The position numbers and the translations under genes are program-made. A DNA stretch of 64,000 nt from Isoetes taiwanensis (lineage: Eukaryota; Streptophyta; Lycopodiopsida; Isoetales; Isoetaceae): positions 31,195,234-31,259,233 of the forward strand of contig JAJEKV010000002.1 of the NCBI GenBank assembly GCA_021234155.1, given 5' to 3'. Shown piece by piece: positions 11,620-22,639 of this stretch; the stretch's first letter is position 1; the number at the start of each line of letters is the position of its first letter. The notes beneath the pieces are model-generated. The model was not told the DNA's origin. It was given only the letters and a program-made list of their open reading frames with translations, and did no database searches.

Positions 11620-12490
11620 TCTACCATCGCCTCGGTAAGTGAGTGCCGAGGTGCCGGATGACGGAGGAGGATATGAGGACCACCTTAGTCTTGGCGTGTT
11701 GACCCGCATGCCCGGATTGCTGTTCCCGGATCGTGTCCGGGGCATCTAGGTGTGCCCGCATTCCCTCCGGTGTATGGGCCAAGAGGTCCACATCATCCGC
11801 AGATGAGCTGCGGCCGGATGACTCCGTGCAAGAGTCAGATCTGCTTCCCCATCGGCAGCCAGCCAAGCTTCCAACCGGTCAATGTAAAGTCCAAAGAGTG
11901 TGGGTGAGAGAGACAACCTTGCCTAACTTCAATGCTACTAACAAATGACTATCCTTCCGGTTTGTTGCGCCTGCGGCTCGTGATGCATGCGTACCTTTGC
12001 GTTCTGCAGATCTATAGGGAGCCCCAAATGGTGCAATCTACCCACAACTTTTCCCCGGGGGCGTGGTCGAAAGCCTTTGCAAAGTCCACAAAAACAAAGG
12101 CATGTGTCCCTCCCGATGGTTCCCGGCCGCCCTCGACTGTGGTCCCTCGAGTGTGAAGATGTGATCAATGGTCAATGCCTGGGTCTGAAGCCCCGCCTCG
12201 TAAGTGCCCCGACTTATGGCCGCCCATCCCCATCTCAAGTTACCTTACGCTCGAGAATGCCCGCGACACGCCTTTGGCAAACCGAAAAGGACCATGATGG
12301 TTCGGTAATCGGCCGGACGATGTGGGTCCCCGCCTTTGTAGATCGGAACAACCCCTCGTGGTCCATGACCGGGAAAACCCTCTTGCAAATACTGTTGAAC
12401 AGTGCGGCCGGGGCGGGCACCATGGGTTGTCCCGCCCAATTTGAGCAACTCCGGGCTGCGAGCCATCCAAGTCCGTCAGCCTTCCCATTA
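11620..12490 (-). pseudogene. LINE reverse transcriptase fragment
   Basis: Minus-strand frames 12245-12466, 12038-12238, 11938-12168 and 11621-11866 give successive RT blocks: GVVPIYKGGDPHRPADYRTI, then QTQALTIDHIFTL, then CGLCKGFRPRPRGKVVGRLH (a decayed DFAKAFD-PREKLW-RL block), a VRQGC block just before 11900, and SADDVDLLAHTPEGM, which holds the catalytic ADD. The blocks are in the right order for a LINE RT, each in a different frame. The enzyme would carry out target-primed reverse transcription. Confidence 0.75.
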
Positions 12491-12974
12491 GCCCAATTTA
12501 TGCACCCTCTTCGACATCTTCTTACGGATGATCACCCGGCGGGCTTCGTGATCACCGGCAGCGGCGGGAACATCCGTGCGTGTTCCCGGGGATCATAAAG
12601 TTGTTGCGTGTTTGCTCCCCATCGCAACGGCGTGATGTTCCCCATAGGTCGCGGTTGGCAGAGTACCACAGGCCGTAAAGCTCACCGGTGCGTCCAATAG
12701 GTCAACATTTCTCCACGGTGCCTTGCCGTACCTTGCCTTTGTTTCCTTGAGGAAGGCACGGTAATGGCTAGTGGCATGAGCTTCGGTCCCGATCCACGAT
12801 GAGGCCCAGTCGGCGTTTGCGTTCCTTACACTCGACATCAAACCATCTCGTTACAGCGGGAAGGTTAGGGTCTCGATCTCGGTGTGCGGGGAGGTCTCCC
12901 AAAGCATCACATGCCTTTCTCAGGAGCTCAACCAGGTGGTCGGTTTGTTTGCTCCAAAGTGTGGGGCCTCAGAA

Positions 12975-14433
12975 CTACCGAGAGGGCTTCGCGAGCATGT
13001 CACCAGAACCCTCACGCCATAATCCAAGCGCAACCGGTGGCTCCTCTAAAGGTACCGCCATCGGCAGTCGTGAGGTACCGGCCGTGCCTTCATATAGAGT
13101 GGGAGGTGATGAAGTCGGCCTCCCTCGTCCCGACCGTCCGTCTTGACGCGAAAAATGGTCACAAAGGTGTACATCCCGCGCAGCCACTTTGACATAATCC
13201 ACGACACTAGTTCCGCCCGCCCGGATTGTCTTGTCTGCAAGTGTACCGCGGGAAGAGGGGCCATTGTGGTAGGCCATTGCATATGAGCGTGTCAAAGATA
13301 CCACACATCGAGCAATTGTCTCCGCCAAAAAGCGAAGTGACCCCGACCGGTCATCCGAAAGTGCCGCGGTGTGCAAACCGCCATGTGGACGCAGAATCGC
13401 AAAGACGCCATCCGCTAGGGGTCCAAAGCGATGGCCCGCTTTCACCCCTCGCTCAGCGCGATTGAAGTTTCCAAGGAGCATAACTCTGCCCATCCGCATG
13501 TAATGCTGTATGTCATCGTGATAGATCGACATACGGGTCCATCCCCCCCATCTCCGAAAGTGGCCGCGATAGAAGGGACTCTGCATGGGGAAAGTAGCAA
13601 GCGGCCGGGGATACGCTCATGCGTATGAAATTATTTTTCGGACGATAAAGTACAAAAATACGTATTTTTGGGAAAAATACGTATTTTTAAGATTTAATAC
13701 TCGTACGGGAAAATAAAAAATTTACGTGAAACCTTAGTTTAAACTTACGCGAAATATATATATATATATTTTTTTAAAAAAAATTCCTGTCATTAAACCT
13801 TCGATTTTTTTTTTTTTTTTTAAAGGAAAACTACCAAAAAAAATGTTCGAATTTTTTTTTTTATTTTTTCGGCCATAGCGAAACCTTTTAAACTACGCTT
13901 TAAAAAGTTCAGCGTCGCAGTTTTAACCGGTTTCGGCTTTACGCCAAATTGTTTTTTTTTTCGTAAAACCTTCAACCTTCGAGCTTAAATCGGAAGGTTT
14001 TCACGCCACCTTTTTTCGACCAGGAAATTTTTTGGGCGTATTTTGACGTATTAAACGTCAAATTTGTCCGTATCAAACGAAAATACGTGATTACGTGCAT
14101 TATCCATTTGAACCTATCCTCATAGCGAGGAAGAGAGGATCTCGCCCGGGTGGTGCACCCGGATCCACAAGTAGCGGTTATGTCCGGTCTTCGGAGGGAA
14201 ACCAAATGTGCCACGGCCGCCCGGTTAGCAGGCAACCCCCGTGCCCACGCCTCCCTCAGACAACCATTGAACACCGAAAAAATGCCGGTACCGGTAGATC
14301 GAGCGACCACCCTGGGTGTTCCCATGTCTCCATGAGGAAGATGAGGTCCATGTCCACAGCCTCTTTTAATTGAGGCTATCACCCTTACGCCATGGGAAAC
14401 CCGATAGTTCCAAAGCCACCACCCCGGGCACAA
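12975..14433 (-). pseudogene. LINE AP-type endonuclease, split by an insert
   Basis: The frame 12975-13586 contains HYMRMGRVMLLGNFN, matching the GDFN block of exonuclease-endonuclease-phosphatase LINE nucleases (Asp here reads Asn). The start of the domain lies further right at 14095-14433, with NRAAVAHLVSLRRPDIT, matching the KPDILALQE-type beginning. The two parts are separated by the AT-rich insert at about 13625-14090. Confidence 0.6.
13625..14090. repeat. AT-rich insert within the LINE endonuclease
   Basis: A compositionally distinct block with long A/T runs between GC-rich LINE sequence on both sides. It contains the 16-bp palindrome AAAAATACGTATTTTT twice near 13653-13688, an (AT)n run near 13756-13770 and many ACGT/TACG motifs. 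Its outer edges show a weak inverted similarity (left GGATACGCTCATGCG, right TGATTACGTGCATTATCC). It may be a small decayed DNA transposon. Confidence 0.45.
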
Positions 14434-14994
14434 TTCCTTGATTTGAGCGGCAATCGAATTTGGTCGCGATTTTAATAAAGGTAAGCGAGGCAGCTAGGGG
14501 CATTTGGCGAGGGGAGCAGACCGAGTCAGAGGGGCGTGATTGGGCGGAGGGTCGAGCGAGGCGCCAGGGTATCATTTTGGTCGGAAAGGTGTGTAAATGC
14601 AAAGATTTGGTCGATCAGCGGGTGTCCCCGACTCGCTAACTCCCTCCTCGCGATGCCTCCCCCGACTCACATACAGAGATGTGCCCTTCAGCAACTTGCC
14701 CTGCCGCAAGATGGCCTCGAACTCGTGCATCTGCGAACCGCGGAACACCACTCACGGGGCCAACCGTGGAGGCCCCTTGCCTTGCCGGGCAATGACGATC
14801 GGCCCTCCCGCGATTTCCCGGTCCCGCGCTAAATCCTTCTTCCGGCGGCCGGCAGTTGTTGTCCGTTAACCTCCAAGGCCTCGAACCTCTATCTTGCAGC
14901 GTAGCCTCCTCAACTTCAAACCGAGTGTGGCCTCAGGCGCTGCGGCGCCATGGCGTTGGCCTTCATCAACCTCGAAGCGCGAGCCGAGACGTGA

Positions 14995-15600
14995 TTACAA
15001 GTGTCTCGGCGCTCTGCTCGCCCCGCTGCTGGCGGCGTCCGTGGTATCCATGCGAGCCTGCATATCTACGAGCACCTGCCGGTCTTGCTGCCTCTCAGAG
15101 TGCACCAATCGGATGCTGTTGTCCAGCCGGTGTGCTTGGGTCTCCAACTCAGTGATCTGCTGTTTCGCTATGACCAACTGTCTGCGAACACGTGAGATGT
15201 TGCAGACTCCATCTCCGTCTCCAGGCCCGCAATGTGGGCACTACTGGCCTCAACCCCAGCTTGGATGGCGGCCCAAGGTTCTGCCAACGGAGGGGGTCCT
15301 GTGGGGCCTAGGCAGCCAACTTTCGGCTGCCGAGCCGGCCTGGCTGTGCGGGCCTTGGCCCGGCCCTCCTTCTTCATGGAGGATGTCTCTCCCTTGCCCA
15401 CTGCGTCTGCACGGGGCCGCTTCCTTGATGGCCCTTCTTGGTTTTCCCAGGCAGGCTCGGCCTGCGGGAGGTCAGCAGGCTGTGCGGGGGTTTGCCCGAG
15501 GTGGGGTGCTGTGGCCTGTGGAAGCTCACCTGCTAGGGGTGAGCCCGAGACACTGGGCTGCTTCTGTGGCCATGACTGGGGGTATGGCACGTCAAGCAAG
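14995..15600 (-). pseudogene. LINE ORF1-like protein with coiled coil
   Basis: Frames 15168-15599 and 14995-15177 join through a frameshift. The N-terminal half is Pro/Ala/Gln-rich with a basic patch (SRKRPRAD and MKKEGRAKARTARPARQPK). The C-terminal half has heptads such as VIAKQQITELETQAHRLDN and HSERQQDRQVLVDMQARM. A basic region plus coiled coil is usual for LINE ORF1 RNA-binding proteins. No zinc knuckle is visible. Confidence 0.45.
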
Positions 15601-15749
15601 GTTTAGGCTATGGCAGGGGCTTGTCGCCCGGGCGTGGCTATTCGTGGGCTATGGCGGTGGTCGCGGGCCGCTAGGCAAGACCAAGAGGGGCAGCTTGGTT
15701 GGGCTATGGCAATGTCAGGCAAATGTTGGAGCCTAGCTCAACATTATTT

Positions 15750-15995
15750 TGTGCGCTGACTTCCAAAGGCTATGGGATCTCTGGCTGTAAAAAGTGTGCT
15801 CAGAATCCAATTTGGGGACCCAAAATCGCTGTCAGAGCATCTTTTGGGGGTTTGGGGGTTTTGGGGCTAAAGAGAGATTGTAAACCCTAGAGAGAGAAAG
15901 CCGAAAAGGGGCAAATCAAGGGGGCTCTATGCAAGGGCAGTGAGGGCACTAGAGAGAGAGAGTGAGAAGGGCGCTGGGCGCTGGGACAAGGAGGA
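15750..15995 (-). promoter_or_regulatory. leader resembling a plant 5' UTR
   Basis: Read on the minus strand this stretch carries TCTCTCTCTCTAG and, further on, TCTCTCTCTAGGGTTTACA, the pyrimidine-rich AGGGTTT signature common around plant transcription starts. It sits upstream of the ORF1-like frame and probably marks the 5' end of the LINE. Confidence 0.4.
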
Positions 15996-16309
15996 GGATT
16001 TGATATAGATGTATAAATAACAATTCCTGAAACCATAGACTATATATCTCTAAAACAATTGAATGGGTTGTTATAAAAAAAACATAGATTCAAGATAAAA
16101 AATAATTACATTAGCTCATTAGGTATATGGGTTAAAGTAGTCTTATTAGGACATTGAGTTATTTTGGTAGAGGTTCGAGCCCTCGTATTTCTTATTCTAA
16201 AATCTTAGGCAAAGCCGTATAGAGGTTCGATATTCCCTCAAAACCTTAGGCGAAATCGTATTTCATATTTCAAAATCATAGGTGCCTCCAATCATAAATG
16301 ACTATAAGC
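15996..16309 (+). repeat. tRNA-derived SINE-like repeat, copy 1
   Basis: A 314-bp unit nearly identical to 16432-16744. It has an A-box-like TAGCTCATTAGG (16112-16123) and a perfect B-box GGTTCGAGCCC (16172-16182), the internal RNA polymerase III promoter of tRNA genes. The spacing exceeds that of a real tRNA and no cloverleaf forms, so I read it as a SINE. A second GAGGTTCGATATTCC motif follows. Confidence 0.5.
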
Positions 16310-16431
16310 GAAACGAGAGGTGCCGAGACCCAACATACGATCTGGATCGTAGGATCGACAAATTCGATGACTGTGGTAGTTCAGGGTGCACTTGTTTAAA
16401 ATATGTAGCAAAACAATAGGGGGTTCCAGGG
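16310..16431 (+). repeat. dispersed repeat between the SINE copies
   Basis: Contains CGAAACGAGAGGTGCC and AACATACGATCTGGATCG and matches 19772-19857 closely over about 85 bp, including GATGACTGTGGTA. I cannot assign a family. The duplication of the SINE-like unit around it suggests that this block lies inside a duplicated segment. Confidence 0.55.
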
Positions 16432-16744
16432 GGATTTGATATGGATGTAAAAATAACAATTCCTGAAACCATAGACCATATATCTCTAAAACAATTGAAT
16501 GGTTGTTATAAAAAAAAACATAGATTCAAGATAAAAAATAATCACATTAGCTCACTGGGTATATGGGTTAAAGCAGTCTTATTAGGACATTGAGTTATTT
16601 TGGTAGAGGTTCGAGCCCCCGTATTTCATATTTTAAAATCTTAGGCAAAGTCGTATAGAGGTTCGATATTCCCTCAAAATCTTAGGCGAAATCGTATTTC
16701 ACATTTCAAAATCATAGGTGCCTCCAATCATAAATGACTATAAG
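16432..16744 (+). repeat. tRNA-derived SINE-like repeat, copy 2
   Basis: A 313-bp near copy of 15996-16309, 436 bp further on, with the same A box (TAGCTCACTGGG) and B box (GGTTCGAGCCC). It ends at the same GACTATAAG as copy 1, exactly where the foldback element begins. Confidence 0.5.
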
Positions 16745-17170
16745 TACCATTAACATTAACTAACATAAATCATTACATCCAACAATTACAAATTAAAATC
16801 CCCCTGAAACCCCCTTTGGTTTGGGTGCATATTCACACGGGGGGTTACTCCGGGCAACGAGAGCTGTCGAATGGGCATATTTGCCCTTTATTCCAAGATC
16901 TGGACCGTACATAGCGATCCTCGTTTGTGGGGTATGCATGTACAAGTTTTTCTATACTGTATATTAAGGTTTGCAAAATACCATAAGGTTTGAGAGAATG
17001 TACTTAATAGTGTTAATTTTGTACATGTATTGTAAATTTTTTGGGGCTCTCGCTGCCCTACATAACCCCCCGTGTGAATATGCACCCAAACCAAAGGGGG
17101 TTTCAGGGGGATTTTAATTTGTAATTGTGGGATGTAATGATTTATGTTAGTTAATGTTAATGGTACTTAT
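16740..17170. mobile_element. foldback element with 108-bp inverted repeats
   Basis: The left arm 16740-16847 and right arm 17063-17170 are almost perfect reverse complements (outer ends ATAAGTACCATTAAC and GTTAATGGTACTTAT, inner ends CACACGGGGGGTTA and TAACCCCCCGTGTG). The 215-bp centre has no coding content. The layout is that of a MITE or a non-autonomous DNA transposon with long terminal repeats. No clear target duplication is visible, because the inverted match runs to the edge of the neighbouring SINE-like repeat. Confidence 0.7.
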
Positions 17171-18967
17171 TTGTTGGTTGTTGTATTATAAAAAGCAAAT
17201 ATAGGTAAACAACAATGCAACACAAAATAATAGAATAGAATAGGTTTTCTAATAGGTTTAAATAATAGTAATAATGGATTGTTTAGTACTTGTTTATTGT
17301 TGGTTGTGATATTAAAAAAAAAAATTAGGCCCTTCGGGCCCTAACAAAACGAACCTTCTAGGTATTGAACTTGGGCTAATAACAATTTCCATTACCAACA
17401 ACTCGAAAGATTCCATAGAAAGCAGCCACAAGCAGCTCATTTCCCAAGTATCCCAAGTATGGTTGTATCCCCAAAGTACCCGCAAGACAAAGCACGGAAT
17501 TACCTAGCTCCTTGTGGGATTTGTCCTTGTTATAGAGTTGCTAGAAAAGGCAATTACAAGAGATAAAATATGTAGCACTATGAATTAAACAGAAGCAATG
17601 CACATAACATGCTTATGCTTATGCTTATGCTAGAACACATTAAGTGTGTAAAATATAGAAAAAATGTACAATGTTTGAAGAGCCTCAACATCCAAACAAA
17701 CCTCTGCAAATAAAACCTTAGCATGTGTCCTTTTGCAAGGGGTGAAACATTCAAATGACAATTGTTACTTCCCTCTATTTCCCTCTACAATCGGTTTGCA
17801 ACGCCTAGTTTCTGAGCAGTGGAGACAAATAATGGTGCACTGCATTGAAGCCAATCTTTGCCAGGTTTTTGCCACAATTGAGCATGTACGTGATGGAATG
17901 GGAGGAACAGAGACAAATAAGCTATGTAGCAAACTGCAACTCTAGGATTCATGGCAAACATTCGCAGGTTCCTACATTTCAGAGGTTTTAAATACAAAAT
18001 TTCAAATGGCTTGCAAAATAAGAATTTTGACATAGGTGAAAAGGATGGGAACGATAGAGAGGATGCTTACCAATTTCAAAAGGGATGGCTTCTCAGCTTC
18101 TTTTCTTGTATCCAATTTGTGAGGCGCACTGAAAATGTGGCTGCCTAAGAATGGAACCCACAAATTTACTAATCTTGAACCAAATTGCGAATGAAATCAA
18201 AACACCCATGTCGAATGCAGAAAAGGTTTCAAGAAGAGTAATAGTATCACTAGCCGCAAAGATCCTTCTAGCAAAGCCTTCCAAACATCACCAGAGGTTG
18301 TGATAAAGAAGCACATTAAACTAGTAGAAAGGATAGGTAGAAACAAGAGTTATACAAATTGAATCAAACATTGATTCAACGCCAAAGAATCATATATCCA
18401 GTCAGGCAGCCTTGCTAAAAATCAGCCTTGTTACCAGAGAAAATAGGCTCGAGACCCCCGCCCCCTGCAGCCCCCTTGCAATATCCCGCCGTAAGAAATA
18501 GACCCGCTTTGGAGGAGCAACAGCTTTGAACGGGCAGATCCGTGTTTTCGTGGAGCAACAAAGGTAACAAAATAGGCTTAGTTGAAGGAAAAAGGGTTAC
18601 TGAACAAACCTTGAAGCCGATGGATCCCCGCATTGGTTGCTCCAAGCCCGATTTCGGGAGTAACAAGCCTTCAACCGCCGGATCTAGTTTTCGTGGAGCA
18701 ACAAAGGATGCCTCGTGGTGCTAGAAATGTTCGATAAAGCAAAACCAAGGTATTGCCTTGCCCTAGAGAAAAATGGGAAATAATGACTTAAGATCCTTTC
18801 TCGCCATAAGAAATATATTCAAGTATTGTATCAAGCTTCCCAAATCTATCCTTACCACCGTTTAAGCATACAAATAAACTTGCTTAAGCCGCTTCAAGGC
18901 ATAAAGCCCCTTTTTCTAAGACACACCGGACCGTATGCCCGGTTTTAGCACAAATGTATCTACCTCC
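17171..18967. other. unassigned, no clear genes
   Basis: AT-rich sequence with a short perfect hairpin AGGCCCTTCGGGCCT near 17327-17341 and a partial internal repeat: TTTTCGTGGAGCAACAAAGG occurs near 18546 and 18691. Short ORFs on both strands show no family features. Confidence 0.3.
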
Positions 18968-19273
18968 TTAAAAGGCGTAAATGACTAAAGGAAATCGGCC
19001 AAATCCTATATCTCCGTGAGCACACAAATGCAAAAGCCGGCTATGGAGGCCCCGACAACTCGCTTGAGCAAACAACTCAAATATTCTCAAGCGTGGATGT
19101 TGATGCAGGGGTGAAGGATCCATACCGATGAGATAAACATTAAGAGGCCCTTTTCCAGCCAAAAGAGGACCTTTGTGGTAGTTCGAACTACGTGGTTGTT
19201 GCTGAACAAGTTCGAGAAGATGGCGATGATAAGAGAGTTTAACGATGATAACAGAGTCTAGCATCGGAGGCAA
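18968..19273 (-). pseudogene. EXORDIUM-like (PHI-1 family) fragment
   Basis: The minus frame reads LLELVQQQPRSSNYHKGPLL followed by AGKGPLNVYLI. This matches the N-terminal core of plant EXORDIUM/phosphate-induced proteins, LVQ-QP---YH-GPLL-GK--VNLIWYG. One base is missing at about 19126 in the LIWYG codons; restoring that register lets the expected YGSFTPA follow. In-frame stops come soon after. EXORDIUM proteins are extracellular and promote cell growth in brassinosteroid-linked pathways (family knowledge). Only about 100 of some 300 residues are visible and no downstream exon was found, so this is a broken relic. Confidence 0.55.
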
Positions 19274-19771
19274 ACACGAGCATAGATTAGAGCGAAGTTA
19301 CCTTCATAGAAATGGAGCTCCATTTTATAGCGTGATCTTCATCGCGGCCCTCCATCGGAGAAGAAACGCTTTGCCCTAATAGATACAGCCGCTACGCTTG
19401 GAATGGAAAAGCATGATTATGTGGAATATTGGAGTAGGCAAAATTAACAACTGGCCCATTCTTCATAGCAGGAGAAATCGAGATCAGAAGATACTTTTGA
19501 AATGGCCAGGCAAAACTCCAGATCTCAAACACCCCTTCTGCACCAACTAGCAACGAACCCTAAAATACATTACTCGATCCTAATTTGGAATAATATTGAA
19601 TATTCATAGGTGACCATTGAAAAGTGCCACAGAAATCAAGGATCCCGAAAGGGCGCACTCTAGAAATACTATTTAGTACACCTCATCAAATACAGCACCG
19701 AAATCATAGAAAAACCTTAGTAAAAATCGTACAAAAACATAAAAAAAACCCCCTGTTATTATGCTACATAT
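19274..19771. other. unassigned
   Basis: Sequence upstream (on the minus strand) of the EXORDIUM-like fragment. It could hold the fragment's former promoter, but I see no supported TATA box or ORF. Confidence 0.25.
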
Positions 19772-19960
19772 GCGAAACGAGAGGTGCCCAGAGGCCCCAA
19801 CATACGATCTGTATCGTAGGATCGACGAATCCGATGACTGTGGTAATTCATGGTGCATCTCATTTACTCATCAAGATGTTAACTAAGAAATGAATAGAAT
19901 AGGATAGAATAGAGTTTCTATCGGCTATGGAGACCAATTGGCCTATGGACCAAACAAGAG
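19772..19960. repeat. two dispersed repeat segments
   Basis: Positions 19772-19857 match 16308-16391 on the same strand. Positions 19893-19960 match 40033-40100 in inverse orientation (shared CCAATTGGCCTATGG-like core, AACAAGAG and an AGAATAGAATAG-like run). These are probably pieces of one interspersed repeat family. Confidence 0.5.
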
Positions 19961-20635
19961 ATGCAGCAAGCGTTATACTGTCCAGGTTAAAAAAACCTCC
20001 TCCCTGCCCTGAAGGGTTATTTGGGGAGAAAATCGTGACAGGAATAGGTTTGCTGTCAAACTGTACAAATACAAAGACAAATATATATAGAACAAGGCCA
20101 ACAAAAGGACACACACTGAGAACAGACATCGAACACCAAAAAAAACCACACAAAATGACAGATCTACATGCACAATGGACTAAATATTAACATATTTAGT
20201 AATGATATACAAAACTTAACTATTTACGTTGACCATCATATGCTGTAAAAGCCTAGTTATGAGTTTAGATCTACTATAGGCTTGTATCTTTTCAAACATG
20301 CACGAGGGAATGACCTATGGCTCAGCAAAAGCCTTTTGAATCATAATGGTAGGGACATAAATATTGGACTTACCATCATGATGAATCTATGCACTTTGAA
20401 ACGTGTGATTTCAAATAGTAGCCAAAATTCCATTTACATGCTGATCAAGCCTCTCTGCAAGTACAACGACTTTAATGATTCAGGGGATTACAAGTCAAAT
20501 CAAGCAGTGCTATTTTTTTGAATATTGAATTGCAGTTTGAATACTAAAGATGTTTTACCTCAGAGTAGAATATATGCAAAGCAACCTAAATCCTGATATA
20601 CCAAGTTCGTCTTCGAATGTATTTAGTAATACCTG
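19961..20635. other. unassigned
   Basis: AT-rich. Only short ORFs such as plus 20282-20521, without recognisable features. I see no repeat or RNA signature. Confidence 0.25.
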
Positions 20636-22251
20636 CCCCTTTTTTTTGAGAGGGAAAGAAATTTTGTATTAAACAGATAGGAAGAATTATAACATATGGT
20701 CCTTCATGGACCAGATAGATTTTAAGCACAGGGATCTCATATGGATCAAATTTCTTATCTATAGCTTCAATACTAATATGCTTTTCTCCACCTCTTCTTC
20801 TATCAAACTAGTGCATGATCAAAACGGATCTTCCTAGCTAGATAGAATACTGCAAGCCAAGTACAGACCTTCCAAAAACTGCTTATAAGTCTTGATTGCT
20901 CAAAAGAAAACCTCTTGCAAGAATGGAGAAGGAGAGAGAAAGAAATGAAGAGTAAGATGAGTAAGAATGCTACAATACTTAAAGAAGCTGCATGTGCTTC
21001 TAAAATTTGAAGAAACCTAGCGTTTCATCTACCACTAAAACTGATAAACTAGAAATGTTGCATTGTCGGCATGTGAAACAGTTAGTCTGTAATTGGCTAA
21101 ACACAAAGTCCAGACCCCAAACTCGTCCTCTCTAAAGTCATAAGCTTCATTCTGTTCAGAAATTCCCTAGCTCGACATCTCAAGCAGTCCCACATAATAT
21201 TAATGAACCTGTAGAATTTAGATCAAAACACTCTATTTCCTTTCAAGAATTCTACTCCAAACCTTTCAGGTAGAAATAGAGAACAAGAGGAAGGGGAAAA
21301 ATCCAATAAATTAGAGGACCCATTATTTGATGAGGCTGCTAAGAAACCATCCAACTAAATTCTTCTCATTACATTTCTACTTAAAATATGCAAAACCTTA
21401 TAGGTTTTATGCCCTTTCGGTGCTTCTTGCTCAAAACAAGAAAACTTTGGAGATGGAGCCACGTTAGTGGCAAATTGGCATAAAATAAGGACTGCCTTGA
21501 ATCAATTTTGATTGAGAAATATCAGACTGTCTTTGAGAAAATAAAGTTCTAAGAAAAAAGCCGAAAGCAAACCTCTCTTAGCAAAGAATATGAGTCTTTG
21601 ATCTCAAAAATGCAAGTTGGAGCAAAGGTTTGAAGGAAAAGGGCAATGGGGGTATCCGATCTCTATCACTGCACTAGGTTCGGAGCCAATAAATGCGCCA
21701 AGAAGAATTTTTCCTCGAAATTACCTACGCCGGGCTTATCCGCAATTTGAACATGAGAAGATATACACCTAACAACCAAAGATGAACCTTATGAATATGG
21801 TAATAAAAATTAACTTTTCAACGATTCATGCAAAATCTGAAGTCAAAGCCCACATTTGCATTTTGGCAAACTTAAGTGCTTAAATAACCCATTTGCTTAT
21901 GAGTCCATTTTGGAGCTTCAAATGTAAGAGTCTCAAGATATTTAAGGTAAGATCCTTCAGAGCATCGAAAGAAGGGTCACTCTAAAAGAGCAAACCTCAC
22001 CTTGCTTGAAGGTGCAAATCTAGTACCAAGGTTCCAAAACAAACTAGAATATAAGCCCAAAGCCTCCAAGGCTAGGAGGGAAGTCTTAGCTTGGGCTCCA
22101 AAAAGAGACACCTAAAAATATATGTAGTTCCATGGGCTCAAGAAGGCAAGCTTCAGCAGGGAGTATTTCGGGATTTTTCTAATTTTCTCGGCCCATTGAT
22201 CCAATATTTAACGATTCAATGGTTGTACTTAATTATGCTTGAGGTAGACAA
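20636..22251 (-). other. possible 3' end of a truncated LINE, otherwise unassigned
   Basis: A T run at about 20640 followed by GAGAGGGAAAGAAATTTTG resembles the antisense 3' ends of the LINEs at 22390 and 61251 (T run, then a short A/G-rich stretch with TTTTT-ATT). The following sequence has no readable RT blocks, so assignment to a LINE is weak. Confidence 0.25.
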
Positions 22252-22389
22252 TAACGTGGATAGTCTAGAATTGCAACAATTGTTGTCTATCCACGTGGAT
22301 AGGGTAAAGTTGCATCAATTGTTCAATGTGGATAGGCTAGAATTGCAGGGATTGTTGTCTATCCACGGGATAGGGCAGAATTATAGGAA
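22252..22389 (+). repeat. three degenerate tandem units with hairpins
   Basis: A unit of about 45-50 bp repeated three times, each with GTGGATAG...CTAGAATTGCA or a variant, and GTTGTCTATCCAC complementary to GTGGATAG, so single strands can fold. The L1 LINE inserted at the right edge of the array. Confidence 0.55.
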
Positions 22390-22639
22390 TTTTTTTTTTT
22401 TTTTTTTTTTCGATGAAATTAAATAATGTTAATATAGAGTAAGTACAAGAAGAGCTTATACTAGGGTACCCCCGCCCAAACATGAGCGAGCACCCACACA
22501 TCACATACACCTACCTACGACTCATGGGATAAATCTGCCAATGCTATCTACAATGAGAAGGGTCCTTTCCCCGCATCAAGCAAATTTTAAACCGCCCTTC
22601 CGAGGAGACGCCCGATACGAAAAGATATAATTTGTACCT

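Larger units (their letters stand above)
11445..15995 (-). mobile_element. decayed LINE of non-L1 appearance
   Basis: Minus-strand order from right to left: 5' UTR-like leader, ORF1-like coiled coil, endonuclease (interrupted), reverse transcriptase. All frames are broken. The RT blocks differ from the L1 element at 22.4-28.4 kb: VVPIYKGGDPHRPADYRT, FAKAFDHAPREKLW-like, VRQGCPLSP-like and LADDVDLLA-like. These recall LINE clades better known from algae and basal plants than the ordinary plant L1. Neither end shows a poly-A or target duplication that I can see, so boundaries are approximate. Confidence 0.75.
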
